From JBPCNH01 sp051001455 (GTDB lineage Bacteria > Actinomycetota > CADDZG01 > WHSQ01), in the NCBI GenBank assembly GCA_051001455.1, contig JBPCNH010000035.1:1-62169 (forward strand): 62,169 nt of DNA. Direction: 5' to 3'. Numbering within the stretch: the first letter of the stretch is position 1; each line of letters opens with the position of its first letter. The notes below the pieces were generated by a model, which was not told where the DNA came from, searched no databases, and saw nothing but the letters and a program-made list of their open reading frames with translations. This document shows, piece after piece, positions 43,551-51,051 of this stretch. The translations under genes and the position numbers were made by a program.

Positions 43551-44514
43551 CGACGTCCACCATCCCCTCGAGGGTCTCCCCCGCCGCGAATCGCCGGACG
43601 TTCCGTTCGGTCAGGGCCGCCAGCTCCGGAAGTGCCATCTCCCAAGTGTTAGCTACATGCGGAGTTATCAGCGCGTTCGGCAGATCCCAGAGAGCATGAC
43701 CCCCGGGTAGCGGTTCGGGATCCGTCACATCCAGAGCCGCCCCGCCTATCGATCCGGCGGATAGCGCATCAACCAGCGCTTCGGTGTCGACGAGCGTGCC
43801 GCGGGCCACGTTGATGAGCCATGCGCCCGCCTTCATGCGCTCGAACATCGCCCGGCCGAAGAGACGGTAGGTGGCGGGCGTCGCGGCGGCAGCGAGAACC
43901 ACGAAGTCTGCCTCGGGGACGAGATCGGGCAGCCGGTCCACCGGCTCCGTCACCGAGGCTCCTTCAAGGGGACGTCCCGTACGGTTCACCGCCACGAGAT
44001 GAGCCCGGAAAGGCCCCAACATCGCTGCGAGCGCTCGGCCGATCCCACCGGTACCGACCACGAGAACAGTTCGGCCGGCGAGACGGCGTTCGGGTGCATC
44101 CTCCGAGATCCGCCACGAAGAGGCCAGTGCATGCTCGTGCAGGCGTCGCGCCGCAGCCAGCAGCAGGGCCACAGCATGCTCGGCGGTAGCCGGGCCGTAG
44201 ACGCCCTTGGCACAGGTCCAGCGACGCGCGCCGTCGATGGCGCCGGCTGCAAAGAACTGCTCGATCCCGGCGAACGGAAGCTGCACCCAACGCGGGTCGG
44301 CCGAGGTCAGAAGCTCTCTGAGCGCGGCAGGATCGTTGGGATCCGTCCATACCAGCGCCTCCGCGTCGCCGGGATCGGCCACGAGCGACCCGCCTCCCGC
44401 TGCGATCGCGGTGGCGAGTGTCTCATCTGAAGCAGGAGCCAAGGCGACAACGGGACCCCGCCGCCCCTTATCCCCGGGGGACTCCGGCACTTTTCTCAGC
44501 CTTTTCTCCGTCAC
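43537..44514 (-). CDS. D-isomer-specific 2-hydroxyacid dehydrogenase
   Basis: 325 residues from a GTG. NAD-binding VVGTGGIGRALAAML, the later VNVARGTLVDTEAL-type block and ITPHVANTWEM (catalytic His) identify the family; GTG at 44514. Reduces or oxidises a 2-keto/2-hydroxy acid; substrate not predictable. A LexA box lies 14 bases before the start on the shared divergent region. Confidence 0.85.
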   Translation of the reverse strand: MTEKRLRKVPESPGDKGRRGPVVALAPASDETLATAIAAGGGSLVADPGDAEALVWTDPNDPAALRELLTSADPRWVQLPFAGIEQFFAAGAIDGARRWTCAKGVYGPATAEHAVALLLAAARRLHEHALASSWRISEDAPERRLAGRTVLVVGTGGIGRALAAMLGPFRAHLVAVNRTGRPLEGASVTEPVDRLPDLVPEADFVVLAAAATPATYRLFGRAMFERMKAGAWLINVARGTLVDTEALVDALSAGSIGGAALDVTDPEPLPGGHALWDLPNALITPHVANTWEMALPELAALTERNVRRFAAGETLEGMVDVDAGY

Positions 44515-44518
44515 GGGA

Positions 44519-44547
44519 TTGACCTATGGGAACATATGTTCGATAAT
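44519..44547 (+). promoter_or_regulatory. Promoter with embedded LexA (SOS) box
   Basis: TTGACC (44519-44524), 17-base spacer, GATAAT (44542-44547). Inside the spacer lies GGGAACATATGTTCGA (44528-44543), containing the perfect palindrome GAACATATGTTC and fitting TCGAAC-N4-GTTCGA at ten of twelve fixed positions. Bound LexA would occlude RNA polymerase. It faces the HNH endonuclease gene; the divergent dehydrogenase may also be affected. Confidence 0.75.
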
Positions 44548-44561
44548 GGTTGCAGCCAGGC

Positions 44562-44593
44562 CGCGCACCTGGACCATCGCGCACCTGGACCAT
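44562..44593 (+). repeat. 16-bp perfect tandem duplication in the HNH gene leader
   Basis: CGCGCACCTGGACCAT occurs twice back to back (44562-44577, 44578-44593), between the SOS promoter and the ribosome site. Probably a recent slippage duplication; no function is evident. Confidence 0.8.
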
Positions 44594-44598
44594 GAGGA

Positions 44599-45870
44599 AT
44601 GATGACACGGACCATGCCGCCTAGGGCTGCCGACGGTGACCTATCCCCCAGGGCCGAGAACAGATACGTCGTCAAGGCGCTGGAGCTGATCGAGAAGGCC
44701 AATGCCTCGTTCGAGCCCGAGCTTCTGTCCCTTCAAGGGACCCGGGACGAGCTCGAGCGCTGCGTCCGGCTGAAGCGCCTCGTTGAATATCGGGTGGCGA
44801 AGCTCGCGGCGCGCCTCGATGACGCCCAGGAGGTCGCCGCGGCGGCCGGGGTGTCCATGGGGCGCGCTAAGGAGGCCCTTGCTACCGGTGCCTCGCTCAA
44901 GGACTCTGATGTACTGTCCGGGGCGCTGCAGTCGGGCGCGATCTCTCTCGAGCAAGCCGGAGAGATCGCTAAGGCCGAAGCGTCTCGCCCTGGTGCAGCG
45001 GAAGCTTTGGTCGGAGTGGCTCAGGGATCCTCGTTCCAGGTGCTGCGGGAGAAAGCCAGAGCCGTCGTGCTCGAAGCCGAGCAGCACCGCGGATTGGCCG
45101 CACGGCAGCGGGCGGCGCGCTCGGGACGCCCCTACACCGACGCGCTGGGCATGGTGCACATCCATCTCGCGCTAGAGCCCCATGTGGGAACCCCGATCGT
45201 GGCGCGCGCGGAAGCCGAGGCTGCCCGGTTGTACCGAGCGGCTAAAGCCGAAGCGAAGGGATCGCCTGACAAGTCCTTGGAGCCTTACGAGCGGTATGTG
45301 GCGGATGCCTATGCTCGGATGCTGGTCGGCCGGGGCAAGAGATCTACGACCCGGCCCGAGCTGGTGGTGCTTGTAAGTCACGAGGTCGTGAAGCGCGGGT
45401 GGACCGACGTCCGTGCCGGAGAGGTCTGCAAGAAATCGACTCTGCTCCCCGCCTTTGCGTTCCCCCCGCCCACCCAAAACCGTTCATTTGGCGCGTGGGC
45501 TCCTTCGGTCGCTCGCGAGATCGCCGGTGACGCTTTCCTGAGCGGCGTCTTGTACGACGGCAAGGACCTCAGGCACTTCAAACGCTGGACCCGCAACATC
45601 CCGGTCGAGGTGAGGGTCGCCCTAGAGCTCGGTGAAGGCCCCGCCTTCGACGGTCCCTGTTGTACCGACTGCGGAAAGCGCTTCAAGACCGAGAAAGACC
45701 ACGTCGAGCCGCACGTGTGTCTCGGGCCCTCGAGTACGGGCAACATCAAGTGGCGCTGCTATCCCTGCCACCTGGCCAAGACCGTCGCCGACCGCAAGGC
45801 CGGCAAGCTCCGCCGACCGCCGGATGCGCGGCCCAAGCGACCGCCGCCGCCAAGTGGACCGGATCCCTAG
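44599..45870 (+). CDS. HNH endonuclease, DUF222/13E12-type
   Basis: 423 residues. ATGs at 44599 and 44602 both follow AGGA; the second has the better spacing. A long helical N-terminal domain (DUF222-like, residues ~20-230) precedes a C-terminal HNH nuclease: zinc CTDCGKRF, then KDHVEPH, GNIKWRCYPCHLAKT (second zinc pair). Members of this family form multicopy sets in Mycobacterium and often sit behind SOS boxes, as here. Ends in a Pro-rich basic tail. Could be a mobile or damage-linked nuclease. Confidence 0.8.
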   Translation: MMTRTMPPRAADGDLSPRAENRYVVKALELIEKANASFEPELLSLQGTRDELERCVRLKRLVEYRVAKLAARLDDAQEVAAAAGVSMGRAKEALATGASLKDSDVLSGALQSGAISLEQAGEIAKAEASRPGAAEALVGVAQGSSFQVLREKARAVVLEAEQHRGLAARQRAARSGRPYTDALGMVHIHLALEPHVGTPIVARAEAEAARLYRAAKAEAKGSPDKSLEPYERYVADAYARMLVGRGKRSTTRPELVVLVSHEVVKRGWTDVRAGEVCKKSTLLPAFAFPPPTQNRSFGAWAPSVAREIAGDAFLSGVLYDGKDLRHFKRWTRNIPVEVRVALELGEGPAFDGPCCTDCGKRFKTEKDHVEPHVCLGPSSTGNIKWRCYPCHLAKTVADRKAGKLRRPPDARPKRPPPPSGPDP

Positions 45871-46207
45871 GTCGGCGCGCCCGGCGGCATTCGCCGATCA
45901 GAGACTCACCCAGGCAGGCCTCGAGGGTCTCTATGGGGAGCGCGAAGGGAACCCTCGCTACCGGGCTCCGCAGCCCCCCACTCGATCCAGCACCTCTGGC
46001 TCCACGCGCCTTGACAACTGGATAGCGAAAGAAAGGACGGCTTCTCCGGCCGGACGGCACGGCCTTCACCGCGCGGAGACCTGCCTCCGGCCGGAGACAC
46101 ATGATCGTCGGGGGCTGAGGGGTGCGAACCGAAGTTGTTGCTCTCCCACCGGACAACTGCAGCGGGGGGGCGATAGCGAATAGATGAACGTCGGGCATGA
46201 AGAGCAG
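45871..46207. other. 337-base stretch without a supported gene
   Basis: Lies between convergent genes. Several frames are open, but their translations are Arg/Pro/Ser-rich without recognisable structure. It holds a TTGACA hexamer at 46013 with no matching -10, and short inverted repeats such as CTCCGGCCGGA and GTTGT...ACAAC. No tRNA or other RNA fold was recognised. Confidence 0.4.
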
Positions 46208-46417
46208 CTACAGGAGTGGCTCGGTGGCCTCGTCGAGGTGGTCGCGCCCGCAACTCGGGCAGGAGGCTGCGTCGCCCTCGTGGACCGGGAAGGTGTCGCC
46301 GCAGTCCCGGCAGCGGAGGACCCTCACCGCAGAGGTATCCGGCTCCGGGGGCTCGTCAGGCCCCGGGGGCTCGTCAGGCTCCGGGGGCTCGTCAGGCTCC
46401 GGGGGCTCGTCAGACAA
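46208..46417 (-). CDS. Small zinc-ribbon protein with a DEPPEP repeat, overlapping clpB
   Basis: 69 residues from a TTG inside the last codons of clpB (8-base overlap). Residues 3-26 are four imperfect hexapeptides (DEPPEP, one DEPPGP). The rest is a single zinc ribbon: CRDCGDTFPV and CPSCGRDHLDE (two CxxC pairs). It could be a rubredoxin-like or ribosome/chaperone-linked zinc protein. The start is uncertain: a GTG at the end of the repeat would give only the ribbon. Confidence 0.6.
   Translation of the reverse strand: MSDEPPEPDEPPEPDEPPGPDEPPEPDTSAVRVLRCRDCGDTFPVHEGDAASCPSCGRDHLDEATEPLL
46341..46412. repeat. Four 18-bp tandem repeats
   Basis: GGCTCCGGGGGCTCGTCA is repeated at 46341, 46359 (one mismatch), 46377 and 46395. 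The unit is a multiple of three and codes the acidic-proline hexapeptide of the zinc-ribbon protein on the minus strand, so copy number can vary without a frameshift. Confidence 0.9.
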
Positions 46418-49004
46418 CGGCAGCAGGGGCGACTCGTTCGAAGGCCAGGCCGTCGCCCGATACCGACACCCTGATCGCGCCCCCCCCGCCGAAGCTCCCG
46501 TCGAGCAGCCGCAGAGCCAGGACGTTCTCGACCTCTCGTTGGAGCAGTCGCTTCAGCGGACGCGCCCCGTACGCAGGGTCATGACCCTTGTCCAGAAGAT
46601 AGCTCCTGGCGTCGTCACCGAGCTGAAGCGTCAGATCGCGCTCCGCCAGGCGTTCGGAGAGATGACTCAGCTGGATATCGATGATCCGCTCGAGATGCTC
46701 GCGTCCGAGGCGATGGAAGACGATGATCTCGTCCACCCGGTTCAAGAACTCGGGCTTGAAATGATCCCGCACCGTAGCCATGACCTTCTCTTCCATCCCT
46801 TCGCTGGTCTCGTCGGCCGCGAGGATCCATTGGGAGCCGAGGTTGGAGGTCATGATGATCACGGTGTTCTTGAAGTCCACCGTCCGACCTTGACTATCGG
46901 TCAGACGCCCATCGTCCAGGATCTGTAACAACATGTTGAAGACGTCGGGATGCGCTTTCTCGATCTCGTCGAGCAGCAAGACCGCGTAAGGCCGGCGCCG
47001 GATGGCTTCGGTGAGTTGTCCGCCCTCGTCGTAACCCACATATCCGGGTGGAGCGCCCACGAGACGACTCACGGAATGCTTCTCCATGTACTCGCTCATA
47101 TCCAACCGGATGAGAGAGCGCTCGTCGTCGAAGAGGAACTCCGCCAGAGCGCGGGCCAGCTCGGTCTTCCCGACGCCCGTTGGGCCTAGGAATATGAACG
47201 ATCCCACCGGGCGATCGGGGTCGGCCAACCCAGACCGGCTACGCCTGATCGCGTCGGAGACGCCGGCCACAGCCTGGTCCTGGCCGATGACACGTTCGTG
47301 CAGACCCTCCTCCATGTGGACGAGTTTCTCGATCTCGCCCTCCATCAGCTTCGAAACGGGGACCCCCGTCCAACGCGCCACTACCTCGGCCACATCTTCC
47401 TCATCGACCTCCTCCTTCAGGAAGCGGCGCTCCGTCTGGAGCTCTGCCAGTCCCTCATTAGAGGACTCGACCTCCTTCTCGAGCTCGATCAGGCGGCCGT
47501 AGCGCAGTTCCGCCGCACGGCTGAGATCGCCGTCTCGTTCGGCGCGCTCGGCAGCTCCACGAACGCTCTCGATCTCGGCCTTCAGAGCGCGGATCCGGCC
47601 GATCGCCTCTTTCTCCTGGGACCAGTGCACCTTCATCCCATCCATCTCTTCGTGCACGGCCGCGAGCTCGGCCTCGATCCCTTCGAGGCGCTGCTTGGAC
47701 GAGACGTCCGTCTCCTTGGATAAAGCTGCCTTCTCTATCTCGAGCTGCTTGGCGCGCCGGTCGAGCACGTCGATCTCCATCGGCATCGAATCGATCTCGA
47801 TACGGAGCCGGGACGCGGCCTCGTCCACCAGATCGATCGCCTTGTCCGGCAGGAAACGGCCGGTCACGTAGCGGTCGGACAACACTGCCGCCGCCACCAG
47901 CGCGGCGTCCTGGATCCTCACCCCGTGATGGACCTCATAGCGTTCCTTCAACCCGCGCAGGATCGCGATGGAATCTACGACCGAAGGTTCTCCGACGATG
48001 ACCGGTTGGAAGCGTCGCTCGAGCGCAGGATCCTTCTCGACGTGTTTGCGGTACTCGTCGAGAGTGGTGGCGCCGACCATGCGCAGCTCGCCGCGGGCCA
48101 GCATCGGCTTGATCATGTTGCCGGCATCCATCGCGCCCTCGGCGGCCCCTGCACCGACAACCGTATGCATCTCGTCCACGAAGGTGATGACCTCGCCGCC
48201 GGAATCAGAGATCTCTTTCAAGACCGCCTTGAGGCGCTCCTCGAATTCACCGCGGTACTTGGAACCTGCGACCATCGACGCCATGTCGAGCGCAACCACA
48301 CGCTTGTTCTTGAGCGATTCCGGCACGTCGCCGGCCACGATCCGGTTGGCCAGGCCCTCAACGATGGCGGTTTTCCCCACGCCGGGCTCACCGATGAGGA
48401 CGGGATTGTTCTTCGTCCTACGGGAAAGCACCTGGATCAGACGGCGGATCTCGTCGTCCCGGCCGATGACCGGATCGAGCTTGCCCCGGCGCGCCGCGTC
48501 GGTTAGATCGCGGCTGAACTTCTCGAGGGCCTGGTATTTATCTTCGGGGGTCTGATCGGTCACCTGCTGCGAACCGCGCACGTGCTTCAACCCGTCGAGG
48601 ATGCCGTCCCGCGTGATGCCCATGTCTGCCAGGACCCCTGCGACATCGTCCCTCTGCCCGGCCAAGGCCAAGAGGATGTGCTCCGTAGAGACGTAGGCGT
48701 CCCCCAGAGAGTCGGCTTCCGCGAAGGCTTTCTCCAGCGCGCCTGTGGTCCCGCGCGACAGGTACGCCTCGCCTTCGGCGAACACCTTCGGGATCCCCTC
48801 CAAGAGGCCTTCAAGGCGTGACCGGACGGCAGCGGGGGCCGTTCCCATCTTGTGCATCAGTGGCAGCACGACCCCCTCGGGCTGGCCCAGTAAGGCCAGC
48901 ATCAGATGGACGGGCTCCACCTGCTGGTGATGGTTGCTCGCGGCCAGGCTCTGGGCCGACCGCAAAGCCTCCTGCGACTTCAGGGTCAGTTTGTTGATGT
49001 CCAC
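46410..49004 (-). CDS. clpB: ClpB disaggregase
   Basis: 864 residues: N domain, AAA-1 with GEPGVGKTAIVEGLA, the coiled-coil M domain (residues ~410-530) that contacts DnaK, AAA-2 with LGPTGVGKTELARALAEFL and the second Walker B VLLLDEIEKAHPDVFN. GTG start after AGGTAGGT. Works with DnaK-DnaJ-GrpE, encoded in the same operon, to recover aggregated proteins. Confidence 0.97.
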   Translation of the reverse strand: MDINKLTLKSQEALRSAQSLAASNHHQQVEPVHLMLALLGQPEGVVLPLMHKMGTAPAAVRSRLEGLLEGIPKVFAEGEAYLSRGTTGALEKAFAEADSLGDAYVSTEHILLALAGQRDDVAGVLADMGITRDGILDGLKHVRGSQQVTDQTPEDKYQALEKFSRDLTDAARRGKLDPVIGRDDEIRRLIQVLSRRTKNNPVLIGEPGVGKTAIVEGLANRIVAGDVPESLKNKRVVALDMASMVAGSKYRGEFEERLKAVLKEISDSGGEVITFVDEMHTVVGAGAAEGAMDAGNMIKPMLARGELRMVGATTLDEYRKHVEKDPALERRFQPVIVGEPSVVDSIAILRGLKERYEVHHGVRIQDAALVAAAVLSDRYVTGRFLPDKAIDLVDEAASRLRIEIDSMPMEIDVLDRRAKQLEIEKAALSKETDVSSKQRLEGIEAELAAVHEEMDGMKVHWSQEKEAIGRIRALKAEIESVRGAAERAERDGDLSRAAELRYGRLIELEKEVESSNEGLAELQTERRFLKEEVDEEDVAEVVARWTGVPVSKLMEGEIEKLVHMEEGLHERVIGQDQAVAGVSDAIRRSRSGLADPDRPVGSFIFLGPTGVGKTELARALAEFLFDDERSLIRLDMSEYMEKHSVSRLVGAPPGYVGYDEGGQLTEAIRRRPYAVLLLDEIEKAHPDVFNMLLQILDDGRLTDSQGRTVDFKNTVIIMTSNLGSQWILAADETSEGMEEKVMATVRDHFKPEFLNRVDEIIVFHRLGREHLERIIDIQLSHLSERLAERDLTLQLGDDARSYLLDKGHDPAYGARPLKRLLQREVENVLALRLLDGSFGGGGAIRVSVSGDGLAFERVAPAAVV

Positions 49005-49010
49005 GTTTAC

Positions 49011-49484
49011 CTACCTGTTGTCCTCTGCTTGAGAGATCGGTGGAACGGCGAACGGATCGCGCGCACGACCCATCTGCTCCATCAGGTCTGCTTTCATCGC
49101 CCGCCGGATGCGTCGCATATCCCGAAGCGGGACCATCGCGTTCGCATCCCGTGCGCTGATGGCTTCTTGTACCTGATCTTGAAGCGCTGCCATCTGGTCA
49201 CTCATCCGGGCATGACGGCGGCGGAGATTCTCGATCTGTTGTTCCAGCTCCATGATCCGCATCACGCCCGCCAGGTTGATCCCCTCGTTGCTGAGTTCCT
49301 GGACCCGTTGCAGGATGGCGATGTCTCGCTCGGAGTATCTCCGGCTGTTGCCCTCTGTGCGCTTCGGAGATACGAGCCCTTTCCGTTCGTAGACCCGCAG
49401 CGTCTGGGGGTGCACCCCGGCCAACTCGGCAGCGATAGAGATGACGTAGATCGGTTGGTCTGGATCCGAGAACCCTCGTGCCAT
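49011..49484 (-). CDS. hspR: HspR heat-shock repressor (MerR family)
   Basis: 157 residues from the ATG at 49484, which follows GGGAGG at six bases; an in-frame upstream extension inside dnaJ is excluded. The MerR winged helix is clear (PIYVISIAAELAGVHPQTLRVYERKGLVSPKR, RRYSERDIAIL), followed by a coiled coil. HspR binds HAIR sites and represses the dnaK operon, with DnaK as co-repressor in Streptomyces. A HAIR-like site lies over the dnaK promoter. Confidence 0.93.
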   Translation of the reverse strand: MARGFSDPDQPIYVISIAAELAGVHPQTLRVYERKGLVSPKRTEGNSRRYSERDIAILQRVQELSNEGINLAGVMRIMELEQQIENLRRRHARMSDQMAALQDQVQEAISARDANAMVPLRDMRRIRRAMKADLMEQMGRARDPFAVPPISQAEDNR

Positions 49485-49495
49485 CTTCTGCCTCC

Positions 49496-50422
49496 CTAAG
49501 AAGCCTTCGTCGTACGGTTCATCCACGCCTCGAGGTGACCCCGAGGTGAATCGCCGTGAACCGCTGCGAATTGTTCGAGAAGCTCCTTCTCTTTCTTTGA
49601 GAGCTTCTGTGGGATCTCGACCTCGAGTCTCACCAGGAGATCGCCATCACCGCCGGCCCGCCGGGCGATCCCCTTGCCTTTGACGCGGAGTGTCTTTCCG
49701 TTCGGGGTTCCGGGGGGGACCTTGACGGTCACCGGCGCGCCGAGCGTGGGCACGTCGATCTTGGCACCCAAGGTCGCCTCCGGGTAGGTGATCGGCACCG
49801 TGACCATCAAGTTGCCGTCCTTGCCCAACTGGAACAAAGGATGAGGATCCACTGTTACCCGCACGTAGAGATCTCCGGGTCCGCCTCCCGCCCTGCCGGG
49901 CTGTCCCTTGCCCGCAACCTTTATCCGCGCACCACTGGTCACTCCGGGCGGGATACGCACCTTCGTACCGTCTGCCAAGGTGACCATGGTCCCCTCCACC
50001 ACTTCGTCGAAAGTAAGCGTGGCGGACGTTTCCGCGTCGGCGCCTCTGGCAGAGCGGGGCCCGAACCCGAACAGGTCCTCGAAAGCGCTTCCACGCCCGT
50101 CACCGCCGAACAGGTCTCCGATATCTACGCGAACGTTCCCTCCACCACCGCCGGGCCGGGACCCGTACCAACGCTCGCCGCCCGTGGCGGCGAAGCGGCG
50201 GATCTCGTCGTACTCCGCCCGCTTCTCGTCGCTTGCCAAGACTGCATGGGCTTCCGAGATCTCTTTGAAGCGCGATTCCGCGGCGGCATCCCCCCTGTTG
50301 GCGTCGGGGTGATTCCGCTGGGCAAGTTTCCTGTAGGCCTTCTTGATCTCGTCCTTGGACGCGGAAGATGACACTCCCAGGACCTTGTAGTAATCCTTCT
50401 CGATCCAATCGCGCTGCGCCAT
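49496..50422 (-). CDS. dnaJ: DnaJ-type co-chaperone without zinc finger (CbpA-like)
   Basis: 308 residues: J domain with HPD in RNHPDANRGD, a Gly-rich linker (~80-125), then the substrate-binding C-terminal domains. None of the four CxxCxGxG motifs of classical DnaJ is present, so it is a class B J protein. It stimulates the DnaK ATPase. Position in the hspR operon is where many actinobacteria carry a zinc-finger DnaJ. Confidence 0.92.
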   Translation of the reverse strand: MAQRDWIEKDYYKVLGVSSSASKDEIKKAYRKLAQRNHPDANRGDAAAESRFKEISEAHAVLASDEKRAEYDEIRRFAATGGERWYGSRPGGGGGNVRVDIGDLFGGDGRGSAFEDLFGFGPRSARGADAETSATLTFDEVVEGTMVTLADGTKVRIPPGVTSGARIKVAGKGQPGRAGGGPGDLYVRVTVDPHPLFQLGKDGNLMVTVPITYPEATLGAKIDVPTLGAPVTVKVPPGTPNGKTLRVKGKGIARRAGGDGDLLVRLEVEIPQKLSKKEKELLEQFAAVHGDSPRGHLEAWMNRTTKAS

Positions 50423-50427
50423 CTCGC

Positions 50428-51048
50428 TTACGCCTCCGTGCTCTCACCTGAGGTCGCCGCCACTACGACCATCGCGGGACGAAGCAGTTGATCGGCGAAG
50501 CGATAGCCCCGCCGGTAGACCTGGGTCACGACATGGTCCGTACCGCCCTCGTCGCGCGATTCGACAGCCTCGTGCACCGCCGGGTCGAACGGGTGCCCCT
50601 CTGCGGGCACCTCTTCTAATCCGGCGCTCTGGAGGGCCTGCATGAGCTCTTTGTGAACCAGCTCTGCTCCACCAGCGGCCTCGCCGTGAGCGATCGCACG
50701 ATCGAAGTTGTCCAGCACCGGCAACAGCTTCTCGATCAGCCGACGGGCCCCGGCATCGGCTGCGCGCGTCTGTTCCTTCATCATCCGCTTGCGATAATTG
50801 TCGAACTCGGCCTGCAGCCGCCTCAGATCATCCAGGTAGTCCTTGTTGACCTCCACCACACGCACGACAGGCTCATCCGGCTCGATCACTGGTGCATCCG
50901 GCGAACCTTCGTCGTCATACAGATCGTTAAGGGCAGTCTGCTCGACGTCAGACGTCTCGTGCATCCGCACCTGACCGTCTGCTGAGTCTGAACGTATCTC
51001 GGAGCCGCCCCTTGCGACTCGCTTGTCGTTGATCTCCAAATCCGTCAC
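50428..51048 (-). CDS. grpE: GrpE nucleotide exchange factor
   Basis: 206 residues: a variable acidic N-terminus, a long dimerising helix (LDDLRRLQAEFDNYRKRMMKE) and the C-terminal beta domain (HPFDPAVHEAV, QVYRRGYRFADQLLRPAMVVV). GTG start at 51048, three bases after the dnaK stop; the ribosome site is close, and an internal ATG at 50964 is a weaker alternative. Confidence 0.93.
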   Translation of the reverse strand: MTDLEINDKRVARGGSEIRSDSADGQVRMHETSDVEQTALNDLYDDEGSPDAPVIEPDEPVVRVVEVNKDYLDDLRRLQAEFDNYRKRMMKEQTRAADAGARRLIEKLLPVLDNFDRAIAHGEAAGGAELVHKELMQALQSAGLEEVPAEGHPFDPAVHEAVESRDEGGTDHVVTQVYRRGYRFADQLLRPAMVVVAATSGESTEA

Positions 51049-51051
51049 TCC

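Noticed and set aside
45899..46198. Minus-strand open frame in the 45.9-46.2 kb gap
   Set aside because: Arg/Ala/Pro-rich translation without structure and no ribosome site; kept as noncoding.
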